Origin: a virus
Strand: one strand, 5' to 3'
DNA: 64,000 nucleotides
Virus record (IMG/VR): IMGVR_UViG_3300048687_000113
Coordinates: 1 to 64,000 of that record
The stretch's first letter is position 1. Every line of letters starts with the position of its first letter. The position numbers and the translations under genes are program-made. This document shows positions 1-8,124 of this stretch, piece by piece. The notes under the pieces are model-generated. The model saw only the letters and a program-made list of their open reading frames with translations, made no database searches and was not told where the DNA came from.

Positions 1-128
1 CAGACGAAGAGGAGGACATCGACGAGCGATCTCTCGCGATGTTCCATTTCGTCACCCGCGCCGCCTGCTCCGCCGTCATCGCTCACCTCTTGGAATCCGG
101 CGACCTGGAAATCGGAGACGACTCATGA
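1..128 (+). CDS. 3' end of an unknown gene (partial)
   Basis: The window opens inside a reading frame that ends with TGA at 126-128. The visible 41 residues begin with an acidic run (DEEEDIDERS) and continue as a helical segment with one Cys. The stop overlaps the ATG of the next gene in an ATGA arrangement, which points to translational coupling in the same operon. Too little is visible to name a family. Confidence 0.65.
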   Translation, partial: DEEEDIDERSLAMFHFVTRAACSAVIAHLLESGDLEIGDDS

Positions 129-538
129 GCCAAGAATTCTGGTTGAAGAAGTTCAACGAGGCCCGGGGAGGCACACCCCCGCGCCCGCAGGCCGGCCTCA
201 CACCCGCCGGCACCCCGTGGTGGGCCCACCCCACCTACACGCGCCCCGAGACACCGCCGGCCGAGCCGGCGAGCGAACCGCAGCAGCTCCAGCGCGAGTA
301 CCAGACGGAGCGCGCCCAGTCCGCCAAGCACTCCGAGGTCTGCCCGTCCTGCTCCAGCGAGCACTACTGGCGGCCCACCCCCAACTCCCAGGCGACCTGC
401 TTCGACTGCGGCTGGCCCGTCCAGAACTCCACCCAGGGCGTGGCCATCGCCAACAACAGCAGCGCGCCGGCCCGCGTCTCGCTGCATCAGGCGAAGGGCT
501 CCGGCTACAACCCGACCACCATCATCGGCCACCTCTGA
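125..538 (+). CDS. Small zinc-ribbon-like phage protein
   Basis: 137 aa. The first 60 residues are Pro/Ala-rich and probably disordered. A compact C-terminal part carries C73-x2-C76 and C92-x2-C95, the spacing of a treble-clef or zinc-ribbon knuckle, followed by an Asn/Ser-rich tail. The ATG overlaps the upstream stop. Function is unknown. Its place just before the recombination genes suggests a nucleic-acid or structural accessory role, which is inference only. Confidence 0.7.
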   Translation: MSQEFWLKKFNEARGGTPPRPQAGLTPAGTPWWAHPTYTRPETPPAEPASEPQQLQREYQTERAQSAKHSEVCPSCSSEHYWRPTPNSQATCFDCGWPVQNSTQGVAIANNSSAPARVSLHQAKGSGYNPTTIIGHL

Positions 539-569
539 ACCCGTCCCAGGCTTCCTTCAAGGAGATTCC

Positions 570-785
570 ATGCCTGCCGTCCTCCGCCCCCTTCTGCTGC
601 TTCTCGCCATCTCTTTCAGCGCGGCCGGCCTCTACCTGATCGTCGCGGGAGAAAGCCACAGCAGTACACCCCGGACCCCTCCCCGGACTCCGGCCGCCAG
701 CATCGGCCCCGACGGCGCGAAACCGGCCTGGAGGCACGTCTGCCCCGGCGAGAATAACGATCCGAAATGGTGCGAGGACATCTAA
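570..785 (+). CDS. Small membrane-anchored or secreted protein
   Basis: 71 aa. Residues 4-26 are a continuous Leu/Ala-rich hydrophobic helix without an obvious signal peptidase site, so a single membrane anchor is likely. The rest is Pro/Thr-rich with two Cys near the C-terminus (VCPGENN and KWCEDI) that could form a disulfide outside the cell. A GGAG Shine-Dalgarno lies about 6 bases before the ATG. No family recognised. Confidence 0.6.
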   Translation: MPAVLRPLLLLLAISFSAAGLYLIVAGESHSSTPRTPPRTPAASIGPDGAKPAWRHVCPGENNDPKWCEDI

Positions 786-842
786 AAATAGGCCACCCGT
801 TTGGCCCTGTGCGGTATTTTTTGCATTCCATACGGTGCAGGA

Positions 843-1886
843 ATGCCGCTCAGTGATGAGACCCGCGCTCTCATGGCGCAGATCAACAAGAAGTACGGCT
901 CGGGATCGGTTGTTCTCGCATCGAAGATGCCGACCGTTCCGCGATTCACCTCCGGCTCGCTCTCCCTCGACGTAATGCTCGGGGGCGGGTGGCCCGGAAA
1001 TCAGTGGAACGAGATTCTGGGCGCCGAATCCTCCGGCAAGACAACCGTCGTCCACAAAACGATCGCCGCGAATCAGCAGCAGGACCCGAATTTCACCACT
1101 TTCTGGGTCGCCGCTGAGGGCTATGACCATGAATGGGCCGCCACGCTCGGCGTGGACGTGAGCCGCGTCATTGTCTTCGAGACGAACGCGATGGAAGACG
1201 CGTACGCGGAGATGATCAAGGCGGCCAATTCCCGCGCGGTGGACGCGATCGTGCTCGACTCCTACCCCGCGCTCGTCGCCGACGACGAGGACGCCAAGGA
1301 CATGGACGAGGCCACCATGGCGTCCGGGGCCCGCGTCACCGGCCGCTTCTTCCGCAAGGTCGGGGCCGCCACCCGCCGCTCTCTCGTCGAGCAGGAAAGG
1401 CCCGTCCTGTGCCTGATCGTGAATCAATTCCGCGATCAGATCGGGGCCTGGTCCCCCAACGGCACCACCCCGAAGACATCCCCCGGCGGCAAAGCCAAGA
1501 ACTACGCGTACTACACACGCGTCGAGGTGAGCCGGACCGAGTGGATAGACGAGAAACGGCCCGGCGGATCGGTCCGCGTCGGCCAGGTCATCAAGCTCAA
1601 GACCCTCAAATCCAAATCGGCCGCCCCGCAGCAAGTCGCCTCGCTCCGCTTCTATTTCGCCGATAGCTCGGCCGGCTTCCGTGCAGGCGAGTACGACACA
1701 GCATCCCAACTCGTCACACAGGGCGTCCTTCACGGCCTTATCCGCCTCGACGGCTCCTGGTACAAGTACGCCGATTACCAGTGGCACGGCGACAAGAAGA
1801 TGACGTCCGCGCTCCGCGAAGACCTCGACCTCCAAGAGCAGCTCACCAACGACGTGATGGCCGCCGTGGGTCGGGAGGCGGCCTGA
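843..1886 (+). CDS. RecA-like recombinase ATPase
   Basis: 347 aa from the ATG at 843; an in-frame TTG at 801 would add 14 residues. Walker A is GAESSGKT at about 60-67, Walker B is VDAIVLD at about 133-139, and a RecA-type VNQFRDQIG stretch lies near 185-195, where bacterial RecA has its conserved NQIR segment. RecA family members form ATP-dependent filaments on single-stranded DNA for strand exchange. Length is typical of RecA, but the sequence is divergent, as in phage-coded relatives. The next gene starts on its stop (ATGA), so it is coupled to a nuclease. Confidence 0.9.
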   Translation: MPLSDETRALMAQINKKYGSGSVVLASKMPTVPRFTSGSLSLDVMLGGGWPGNQWNEILGAESSGKTTVVHKTIAANQQQDPNFTTFWVAAEGYDHEWAATLGVDVSRVIVFETNAMEDAYAEMIKAANSRAVDAIVLDSYPALVADDEDAKDMDEATMASGARVTGRFFRKVGAATRRSLVEQERPVLCLIVNQFRDQIGAWSPNGTTPKTSPGGKAKNYAYYTRVEVSRTEWIDEKRPGGSVRVGQVIKLKTLKSKSAAPQQVASLRFYFADSSAGFRAGEYDTASQLVTQGVLHGLIRLDGSWYKYADYQWHGDKKMTSALREDLDLQEQLTNDVMAAVGREAA

Positions 1887-2200
1887 TGGACCGCCGCATC
1901 AAAGCCTCCCGCCGCCAGGAAAAGAAGCTCGCCAAGGACATCGGCGGCACCACTACCGCCCGCTCCGGCGCCGGATGGGCCGTCAAAAACGACGTCCGCA
2001 ACCAGGACTGGTCCATCGAATGCAAAACCACGGCCGCCGCCCGCTTCTCCCTGACCCACCGCGACCTCGTCAACGCCGAGACCAACGCGCTGCTGGATTT
2101 GCGGCAGATGGCCTTCGCGATCGAGATGCAGGGCCGCACCTGGGTCGTCGTCTCCAGGGAGACGTTCCTGCGCCTGATCGAGCGTGAGGAGGACACGTGA
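1886..2200 (+). CDS. PD-(D/E)XK endonuclease, resolvase-like
   Basis: 104 aa. After a basic N-terminal helix comes GTTTARSGAGW, then D36 or D41 and the E45-x-K47 pair (IECK), the usual catalytic spacing of the PD-(D/E)XK fold. Small phage proteins of this shape are often called Holliday-junction resolvase or VRR-NUC-like nucleases; which one applies cannot be told here. It is coupled to the RecA-like gene upstream and the WhiB gene downstream, so a role in DNA processing during recombination is inferred. Confidence 0.75.
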   Translation: MDRRIKASRRQEKKLAKDIGGTTTARSGAGWAVKNDVRNQDWSIECKTTAAARFSLTHRDLVNAETNALLDLRQMAFAIEMQGRTWVVVSRETFLRLIEREEDT

Positions 2201-2565
2201 TGGGGATTCGCGCCGTCGTCAACGCCCCCAACTGGTCCGAGACGCACCACCGGGGCGAGGCCAAATGCCGTGACACCTCACTCACCCCCACGCGGAACCG
2301 GGACGTGTTCTTCGAGGACGAATCCCTCGCCCTCGACATCTGCAACGGCACTTACGACGGCCAGGTGTGCCCCCGCCGCACCGAATGCCTGCGCGTGGCC
2401 ATGTTCAACCGGGAGAACTTCGGCGTCTGGGGCGGAATGACCGCTCAGGACCGCCTCGAAATGCGCATGCGCCACCCCCAGATGCCCGAGCGCTGGATCT
2501 GGCACGCCCCCGGACAAACCGAAAGCCCCAGCAACGAGGAGAACCAGTGGCCAGCCGCGTCGTAA
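2200..2565 (+). CDS. WhiB-family iron-sulfur regulator, divergent
   Basis: 121 aa from ATG 2200; GTG 2197 is an alternative start. Four Cys are present at 23, 48, 57 and 63, followed by the family hallmark GVWGG at 75-79. Known WhiB proteins bind a [4Fe-4S] cluster and the primary sigma factor. Canonical spacing is C-Xn-C-X2-C-X5-C. Here the middle pair is C48-X8-C57, with C57-X5-C63 conserved. WhiB genes are common in actinophages. It is coupled on both sides within the recombination operon. Confidence 0.88.
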   Translation: MGIRAVVNAPNWSETHHRGEAKCRDTSLTPTRNRDVFFEDESLALDICNGTYDGQVCPRRTECLRVAMFNRENFGVWGGMTAQDRLEMRMRHPQMPERWIWHAPGQTESPSNEENQWPAAS

Positions 2566-3458
2566 AAGCGGGCCCCGCGCTCACCCAGTACCTGAACGCT
2601 GCCAAGGCATCCGAACCGCTCTACGGCGACGTGCAAAAGCACGTCCTGGAAAAGGCACTGCGCCCCTCCGGCCGCCGCCAGGACGTCCTCCACCCCTCCG
2701 AGATGGTCAAGCCCGACTGGTGCCACCTCGCCGCGTTCCACCGCCTGCGCCTCGAAGCCGAGCCGGCCGAACGCTCACGCACCACCTTCACCCGCGAAAA
2801 CATTTTCCAGGAGGGCCACGAAACCCACCGCAAATGGCAGCGCTGGCTCACCGAAATGAACCGCCTCGCCGGCGACTGGAAGTGCTGGTACTGCGGCGAC
2901 GTCTTCTGGAACGACACCACACCGGCCGAATGCCACTCCTGCTCCGCGCCGCCGTCCTGCCTTGAGTACGCCGAAGTCCCCCTCAACGCAACGGCCTTGC
3001 GCATCGGCGGCAAGGCCGACGGCTACGCCCCCGACGACTGGGCTCTCATCGAAATCAAGACGCTCGGGCTCGGCTCCCTGCGCTACGAGCGCCCCGAATT
3101 CCTGGAGCGCCACATGGTCGAGACCGAGACCTTCGGAAATCTCCCGGACCTGACTCGCCTGTGGAAAGACTTCCGCCGCCCACTGCCCTCCGCCGTGCGC
3201 CAGACGCAGCTCTACATGTACCTGGCCAATCATTTCGAGGATCTGCCGGCCGAGCGCTGCGTCTTCTTCTACGACTTCAAGTCGACCCAGGAAACCAAGA
3301 GTTTCACGGTCACCTACGACGAAGCGTTCTCCGAGCCGCTCATCGAAGCCGCCACCGCGATCGTCGACTGCGTCAAAACCGACACCCCACCCCACTGCAA
3401 CATCAACGGCCGGGCGGGCTGTCCTGCGTGCCTGGAATTCAAGGAGCCGACGAAATGA
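2547..3458 (+). CDS. Cas4/RecB-like Fe-S exonuclease with zinc insert
   Basis: 303 aa from GTG 2547, preceded by ACGAGGAGA at good spacing. The nuclease core shows GGKADGY (D158) and LIEIKTL (E169-x-K171). A lone Cys59 plus a C-terminal C-x8-C-x2-C set matches the 4-Cys Fe-S arrangement of Cas4/AddB-type nucleases. Between helices a second Cys group (C113, C116, C129, C132, C138) forms a probable zinc knuckle not usual in Cas4. It likely acts on DNA ends alongside the RecA-like protein. It overlaps the WhiB gene by 19 bp and the next gene by ATGA. Confidence 0.82.
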   Translation: MASRVVKAGPALTQYLNAAKASEPLYGDVQKHVLEKALRPSGRRQDVLHPSEMVKPDWCHLAAFHRLRLEAEPAERSRTTFTRENIFQEGHETHRKWQRWLTEMNRLAGDWKCWYCGDVFWNDTTPAECHSCSAPPSCLEYAEVPLNATALRIGGKADGYAPDDWALIEIKTLGLGSLRYERPEFLERHMVETETFGNLPDLTRLWKDFRRPLPSAVRQTQLYMYLANHFEDLPAERCVFFYDFKSTQETKSFTVTYDEAFSEPLIEAATAIVDCVKTDTPPHCNINGRAGCPACLEFKEPTK

Positions 3459-3925
3459 GCGCATGGGACCACGTCACCGACGCCGTTGAGCGCCAGGGAT
3501 TCCCCCGTGAAGAGCAACCCGACGGGGTGCTCCCGGACTTCCCCACCGACATCACCGCCATGCAGAGCGAGGACATCAACCGGCTGTCCGCCGAGTACAT
3601 GGTGTGGCAGGAGTACGCCGCAGCCCGGGTCAGCGAGGCCCGCACCCGCGAGGACGAATGCGAAGACCGCCTCGACGAGCAGCTCGCCACCGCGACCGCC
3701 TCCGTCCAGGGCGAGAAGACCGTCGCCGGCCGCAAGGCCGCAGCCGCCGCACACCCCGACGTCCGTGACGCGAAGACCGAGCTGCGCAACGCCGTCGCCC
3801 TGCGCCGGCGCTACGAGGACATCGCCAAGAACATCGAGTGGCGGCGCACCCTGCTCTCCCGCGAGATCACCCGCCGCAAGGACACCCAGCCCCTCGACTC
3901 CCGCGACGCCCGCTGGAGGCCGTAA
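3455..3925 (+). CDS. Coiled-coil protein in the recombination operon
   Basis: 156 aa, dominated by charged helices from about residue 45 to 140 (repeated Glu/Arg/Ala patterns), likely a coiled coil. No catalytic motif is seen. It starts on the stop of the Cas4-like nuclease and ends directly against the RuvC-like gene, so it is probably an accessory of that machinery. Function unknown. Confidence 0.7.
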   Translation: MSAWDHVTDAVERQGFPREEQPDGVLPDFPTDITAMQSEDINRLSAEYMVWQEYAAARVSEARTREDECEDRLDEQLATATASVQGEKTVAGRKAAAAAHPDVRDAKTELRNAVALRRRYEDIAKNIEWRRTLLSREITRRKDTQPLDSRDARWRP

Positions 3926-4486
3926 ATGGCCCGCCAGTTCATCGGCATCGACCAGTCCTACTCGGGCTGCGCCATCGTCATCTATCGGCCCTGCGGCACC
4001 GACTGGAACGCACGCGAAACCGTCTTCGACTTCTCCCCCAAGCGCGTCGGCAACGGAATCCCCCGCCTCGTCCACGTCCAGCACACCTTGCGCGAGCACT
4101 TCGCCGCCATCGAACGCCTCGGCACCGTCTCCCACATCTGCTACGAGGGCTACTCCTACGGCTCGAAGTACCGGCGCGAGGAGATGGGAGAACTCGGCGC
4201 CGCGCTCAAGCTGGCCCTGGCCCACCAGTTCCCCATGCATGTCCAGCGGCGCATGCACGCCGTCGCCCCGCCCAGCGTCAAGAAATACGTGACCGGCTCC
4301 GGCCGCGCCGACAAGGACAAGATGCTTCTTGCCGTATTCAAGCGCTGGGAGCACGAAGCCTCCTGCCACGACGCCGCAGACGCCTACGTACTGGCGCGGA
4401 TCGCCGCCGCCCTGGCCAGCCCCGAACCACCCGAGCTGGCGTTCCAGAAGGAGGTGCTGGACACGATCCGCAAGGGCGAGGCATAA
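3926..4486 (+). CDS. RuvC-like Holliday junction resolvase
   Basis: 186 aa. The RNase H-fold acidic residues are visible: D9 in IGIDQSYSG, E74 in ICYEGYS, and D149/D152 in HDAADAY. The segment VKKYVTGSGRADK resembles the RuvC DNA-contact region VKKAVTG. RuvC resolves four-way junctions symmetrically. Phage versions act on replication or packaging intermediates. Last gene of the recombination set; followed by a hairpin terminator. Confidence 0.88.
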   Translation: MARQFIGIDQSYSGCAIVIYRPCGTDWNARETVFDFSPKRVGNGIPRLVHVQHTLREHFAAIERLGTVSHICYEGYSYGSKYRREEMGELGAALKLALAHQFPMHVQRRMHAVAPPSVKKYVTGSGRADKDKMLLAVFKRWEHEASCHDAADAYVLARIAAALASPEPPELAFQKEVLDTIRKGEA

Positions 4487-4508
4487 CAACCGGTAATTGA
4501 CTGCCCAT

Positions 4509-4542
4509 ACGCTCCCTGCATCAGTTCAAAAGCAGGGAGCGT
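4509..4542 (+). terminator. Intergenic hairpin after the resolvase
   Basis: Perfect 11-bp inverted repeat ACGCTCCCTGC / GCAGGGAGCGT with a 12-nt loop, between the RuvC-like and SpoVS-like genes. No U-run follows directly, so it may be a partial terminator or a processing stem that sets the level of the downstream gene. Confidence 0.6.
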
Positions 4543-4549
4543 AATTGCC

Positions 4550-4864
4550 GTGCAGAATCAGGACACGCCCTCGCGCGTGCGGGAATTCAGAGTGAAGTCC
4601 ACCACGCCTCCACCGGAACTCGGCTCCGCCATTGCCCACGCCATCAAGGCCGGCGACGAAATCAGCCTCAAGGCCGTGGGGGCAGGCGCCATCAACCAGG
4701 CCGTCAAGTCCATCCCGATCGCGCAGAGTTTCGTCAGCAGCTTCGGCGTCGAACTCACAGAGAAGATCACGTTCTTCCGCAGCACGACCCCGGAAGGCGA
4801 ACTCCTCGGTATCTCGATCCTTGTCAGGACCGAGAAATATCCGCTGGAAACTGCACGCCCCTAA
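4550..4864 (+). CDS. SpoVS-family (Alba-like) protein
   Basis: 104 aa. Residues about 12-95 align by eye with SpoVS: a VKSTTPPPELGSAIAHAI strand-helix, then the hallmark KAVGAGAINQAVKSI and AQSFVSSFGVEL. SpoVS proteins are small Alba-like nucleic-acid binding dimers. Bacillus SpoVS affects sporulation; phage copies have no assigned role. GTG start eight bases past the hairpin's right arm, so no room remains for a strong Shine-Dalgarno and the hairpin may influence translation. Confidence 0.8.
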   Translation: MQNQDTPSRVREFRVKSTTPPPELGSAIAHAIKAGDEISLKAVGAGAINQAVKSIPIAQSFVSSFGVELTEKITFFRSTTPEGELLGISILVRTEKYPLETARP

Positions 4865-4957
4865 ACTCCCCGGAGCAGGGCCACTCTCTACCGATTCGTA
4901 CAGCACTCGTGTTCAGCATCTCCCCACGGGCCCTACACGCGCCGCGCGGAGGAGAAC

Positions 4958-5335
4958 ATGAGCGAGAAGCACTGGACCCCGCCCAACAAGGGCAAGACGA
5001 ACATCGTCAGCGCCCTGAACACCGGCGAATTCCCCACCATGGCAGGCGAGTCGCACAACGTCCATTGGGCCCGCCCGACCAACGGCACCTCCCGGTCCCG
5101 CTCGGGCCTGGCCAAGAGCCAGGACCCCACGGTGAAGAACGCCGCACACCGCTCGCACCGCACCACCAGCGCGTCCGAGACGTACGGCCCGACCGGCGTC
5201 GTCACCGTCGCCCGCTCCTACCACGGCGCCGGCTGCCCCTGCTGCGCAACCACCAGCTCCCGCCGGGTGCGCTCCGCGTTCGGTGAGCAGGAGAACTTCC
5301 GCAGCGGCGGCTCGACCGGCTACAAGGCGGGCTGA
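4958..5335 (+). CDS. Small Ser/Arg-rich protein with CPCC motif
   Basis: 125 aa, basic and polar, with C93, C95 and C96 in GAGCPCCATTS. Strong GGAGGAGA before ATG 4958. It opens a run of very small tightly packed genes that lead into the tail and lysis genes, so a virion component is plausible. No family recognised. Confidence 0.65.
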   Translation: MSEKHWTPPNKGKTNIVSALNTGEFPTMAGESHNVHWARPTNGTSRSRSGLAKSQDPTVKNAAHRSHRTTSASETYGPTGVVTVARSYHGAGCPCCATTSSRRVRSAFGEQENFRSGGSTGYKAG

Positions 5336-5338
5336 GCC

Positions 5339-5623
5339 GTGCTGCCCCTGATCGCCGGCATAGCCGGCAGGGCCGCACTGTCGATGGGGGCCCGCGCAGC
5401 AGCCGGCACCGCCGCCCGCTCGGCCGTCACCTCGGCCGCAGAGAGCGGCGCCATCCGCGCCGGCACCGCCGCATCCGCCGGCCCGTCCTCGAAGGTGCTC
5501 TCGGCCATGCAGTTCGGCAACGCCGCCTCCAATGCCCTGCAAGGCAGCGGAAGCGACGGGGGCCCGGCAGCCGCGCCCTCCGCTCCGCCGCCTGCCGACG
5601 ACCTCGGGTGGGCGCGCTCATGA
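5339..5623 (+). CDS. Ala/Gly-rich small protein
   Basis: 94 aa, GTG start three bases after the previous stop. The N-terminal 60 residues are Ala/Gly-rich with GxxxG/A-like spacing and could insert in or lie along a membrane. The tail is Pro/Ala-rich. Low complexity makes homology unreliable; coding is supported by GC-frame bias and the packed gene order. Confidence 0.6.
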   Translation: MLPLIAGIAGRAALSMGARAAAGTAARSAVTSAAESGAIRAGTAASAGPSSKVLSAMQFGNAASNALQGSGSDGGPAAAPSAPPPADDLGWARS

Positions 5624-5826
5624 GCACTGGAGCCACCTCACCCAGCAGCCCGCGCACGGCCTCCCTGCCGCTGACCGGCTCGGCCGCCAACGGCTCCCTC
5701 GCCGTCGCCCCCGCCCGGCCGGACATGGACCAGCAGGCCGACACCGGGTTCGCCGCCAACACGGGCCTCGACCGCACATCCGCACTCAACGAGTTCTCCC
5801 ACGGAGCCCAGTCCACCTGGAGGTGA
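5620..5826 (+). CDS. Small Ser/Ala-rich protein
   Basis: 68 aa from the ATG at 5620, overlapping the upstream stop by four bases. Composition is Ser/Ala/Thr/Pro-rich with a short helical C-terminus ending QSTWR. It belongs to the same coupled run of small genes. Function unknown. Confidence 0.55.
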   Translation: MSTGATSPSSPRTASLPLTGSAANGSLAVAPARPDMDQQADTGFAANTGLDRTSALNEFSHGAQSTWR

Positions 5827-5827
5827 C

Positions 5828-6637
5828 ATGCCTGAGTTCTCTCAGCAGTTCCGCCAGCCGGCCTTCTACGGGTACGGCGACCAGGGCATGGCCAAGCACC
5901 GTGTTGTCCCCGACGTGCCCACGCCCCAGGCCCCCTCGCCCGCGCCCCGGGCGCAGGGCCAGCAAGCCTCCCTGTTCTCCGCCGAGGAGACCCGCAATCC
6001 GCAGGGCCCCGGCGCCCCGACGTTCAACGCGTCCCAGTTCCGCACCGCCCAGCACGCGCTTCCGGGCATGAGCAATCCCGCGATGCGCTCGCAGCGCGTC
6101 ACCCCGGCCGCAGCCCCGCAGGCACCCGAGACGACCGACCGTTCCGCCTCTGGGCCCCGATGGGTGCAGTCCCCGATCACCGGCCTGGGCCCCGCCCGCT
6201 CCTCCGTCCACGCGCCCGGCGCGGCCGGCCCGAGCCCCACCCGCTGGCACACCCCCGCGCAGGCCCCCAGCGACGAGCCCACCCGCGAGCCGCGCACGGT
6301 CACCATCAACGGGGCCGACTACCAGGCCGTGAGCGACCGCTTCGGTGCGCCGCCCGGCGCCAGGGGCACCACCGGCCGCCGGGCCTCGGACCCGTCACCC
6401 ACGCCCGCCCCGGACACCAGCGGGCCGCAGCATCCGCCGCAGCCCTCCCAGCCGCCCGCCACCGGACCCGCGCGCACCTCGCAGACGCCGGCCTGGGTCG
6501 GGCGCACCGCCCGCTACGGCGGTCTCGCCGTCGGCCTGGCGGCCGAGGCGTCCGAGTCGATGAACAAGGTCGCCACCGACCCGAAGCGGGCCGGCAATCC
6601 CAAGTTCCAGACGAGCGGAGGGTGGGCCAAGTCATGA
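5828..6637 (+). CDS. Pro/Ala/Thr-rich low-complexity protein
   Basis: 269 aa. Residues about 35-230 are Pro/Ala/Ser/Thr-rich and probably disordered. A short N-terminal aromatic patch (QFRQPAFYGYGDQG) and a C-terminal amphipathic segment (YGGLAVGLAAEASESMNK) may be the ordered ends. AGGTGAC precedes the ATG. Such proteins in phages are often virion linkers, but this is inference from position only. Confidence 0.65.
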   Translation: MPEFSQQFRQPAFYGYGDQGMAKHRVVPDVPTPQAPSPAPRAQGQQASLFSAEETRNPQGPGAPTFNASQFRTAQHALPGMSNPAMRSQRVTPAAAPQAPETTDRSASGPRWVQSPITGLGPARSSVHAPGAAGPSPTRWHTPAQAPSDEPTREPRTVTINGADYQAVSDRFGAPPGARGTTGRRASDPSPTPAPDTSGPQHPPQPSQPPATGPARTSQTPAWVGRTARYGGLAVGLAAEASESMNKVATDPKRAGNPKFQTSGGWAKS

Positions 6638-7206
6638 CCTACTCCAGCCGTGCCGGCGCCAACTCCAACCTGTCCTACAACCCGCCCTACCAGGGCGGCC
6701 CGGTTTCCGGCGGCACCACCTACACCGGCGGCAGCGGCGGCTACCTGATGACCGGGGCCCGCGACATCCTCGACGCCCGCCGTCTCATGGAGACCGGGCA
6801 CACCCCGAGCGCGGAGTACCCGGACGGATACCTCGGCACGATCGGCAGCAATACGCGGCGCCAGGACCGGCTCCTGGACCAGATCGGCAACCGCGCCACG
6901 CAGAAGTCCTACCAGCGTGGCGTGCACAAAGGGGAGCGCATCGACCCCGCCGATTACTACTGGACCGACGACGTCCACCCGAGCGCCGGGCTTGAGGCAC
7001 AGGCGCGCGGCGAGAAGTGGACGCAAGCCGGCTCGATGATCGGGTCGCCGCTCGTCAACGACGGCAAGAGCGAGACCCTCGTCGCCACCCAGGCCCGCTT
7101 CGCCACCGCGCAGCGCGTGTACACGCAGGAAGTCACGCCGCCGTTCACCGCCGTCAACGAGCAGCGTCGCGCCCAGTTGCAGCGTTTCCGCCCGGCGTGG
7201 AGGTGA
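6634..7206 (+). CDS. Unknown protein, Gly/Tyr-rich N-terminus
   Basis: 190 aa, ATGA-coupled to the previous gene. A Gly/Ser/Tyr-rich first 40 residues precede a more ordered helical part (about 50-185) with many Arg, Gln and Asp. No known motif. Its place in the small-gene run suggests a structural role. Confidence 0.68.
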   Translation: MTYSSRAGANSNLSYNPPYQGGPVSGGTTYTGGSGGYLMTGARDILDARRLMETGHTPSAEYPDGYLGTIGSNTRRQDRLLDQIGNRATQKSYQRGVHKGERIDPADYYWTDDVHPSAGLEAQARGEKWTQAGSMIGSPLVNDGKSETLVATQARFATAQRVYTQEVTPPFTAVNEQRRAQLQRFRPAWR

Positions 7207-7209
7207 GCT

Positions 7210-7503
7210 GTGCTTTCCCAGGACTCGATATACGCACGTCGGCCGTGGTCGTCGCTCCAGGAACAGCAGGTCACCAACTATTTGCGTGAGTGGACTGACC
7301 TGCCGCCGGACGCCGCTCGCCGTATCAAGCCGCCGGTGCCCAACATCGGCAGGCTGCCGCCTCGGTTCGGCTACCGCCAGCACACCCCGACCATCGACGA
7401 CATCGCCCGCCTGGACACCGTCTACCCCGGCTCCCGCGTCGACTACAGCCAGCGCCAGTCCGGGTATTCCGCGACCTCTTATCCCGCTCTGGGAGTGATC
7501 TGA
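7210..7503 (+). CDS. Unknown small protein
   Basis: 97 aa from GTG 7210, three bases after the previous stop. A helical N-terminal half (SLQEQQVTNYLREWTDLPPD) is followed by a Pro/Tyr/Arg-rich tail. No family recognised. Confidence 0.62.
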   Translation: MLSQDSIYARRPWSSLQEQQVTNYLREWTDLPPDAARRIKPPVPNIGRLPPRFGYRQHTPTIDDIARLDTVYPGSRVDYSQRQSGYSATSYPALGVI

Positions 7504-7504
7504 C

Positions 7505-7756
7505 ATGCCGAAGGCGACCAGCCTCTCCGACCGACGCCGGCACGGCCGTGGAGACAACTCCAGCCGTGTCGTCAGCAGCAAGGCCAACCTCCAGGACCAG
7601 CGCACCAAGGGCGCGTACGGGCCCAAGGCGCCCAGCGCGAACTCGGAGTTCTCCGCAGGCGTCAACGTCGGCCGCACCATGGGCGCCGGCGTGAAGTCCG
7701 GCTCCTCGAAGACACGTGCCGCACCGGCCGTCCGAAAGCTCGGGGAGAAGAAGTGA
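7505..7756 (+). CDS. Small basic protein
   Basis: 83 aa, rich in Lys, Arg, Ser and Gly, with an estimated strong positive charge and little predicted order. It lies one base after the previous stop and overlaps the next ATG. Could bind DNA or acidic virion parts; not known. Confidence 0.6.
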   Translation: MPKATSLSDRRRHGRGDNSSRVVSSKANLQDQRTKGAYGPKAPSANSEFSAGVNVGRTMGAGVKSGSSKTRAAPAVRKLGEKK

Positions 7757-7875
7757 TGCGACTGCCCCGGCTCAACCTCAACTGGCTGCGCCGCTCCACG
7801 GCCAAGGCACAGCCCGTCGTGAAGAAGGCGGCGAAGAAGGTGGCCGCGAAGAAGAAGGCAGGTGGGACGAAGTGA
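7756..7875 (+). CDS. 39-aa lysine/alanine-rich histone-H1-like peptide
   Basis: A 40-codon frame overlapping the upstream stop (TGATG) and the downstream GTG (GTGA). After a short Arg/Leu/Asn N-terminus it reads as KKAAKKVAAKKKAG, a repeat seen in bacterial H1-like tails. The double overlap supports real translation. A nucleoid or packaged-DNA binding peptide is a reasonable guess. Confidence 0.6.
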   Translation: MRLPRLNLNWLRRSTAKAQPVVKKAAKKVAAKKKAGGTK

Positions 7876-8123
7876 GCTACGCGAACCCGCGCTCCCTCAC
7901 CGGAGACCTCAACGAAGGCGTCACCGACGGCGCCTACAAGAAGGTCGTGACCGACCGGGGCGGCCAGGTCGAATCCACCACCTGGCACGCCCGCTCCGAC
8001 CTCAACGACTGCTGGTACGGCATCCACGAAGACCCGCTCAAGCACACCCCCGACGGCCGGCCCGTCACCACACCCAATTACGTGGGCACGCCGGCCCCCA
8101 CCGCGTTCGGCTACGGGATCTGA
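7872..8123 (+). CDS. Unknown small protein
   Basis: 83 aa from GTG 7872, sharing GTGA with the stop of the basic peptide. Polar, with aromatic clusters (WYGIHEDPLKHT) and one Cys. No recognisable domain. Confidence 0.62.
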   Translation: MSYANPRSLTGDLNEGVTDGAYKKVVTDRGGQVESTTWHARSDLNDCWYGIHEDPLKHTPDGRPVTTPNYVGTPAPTAFGYGI

Positions 8124-8124
8124 T

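Noticed and set aside
522-1835. 437-aa minus-strand ORF
   Set aside because: Shadow of the RecA-like gene, which has clear Walker motifs on the plus strand.
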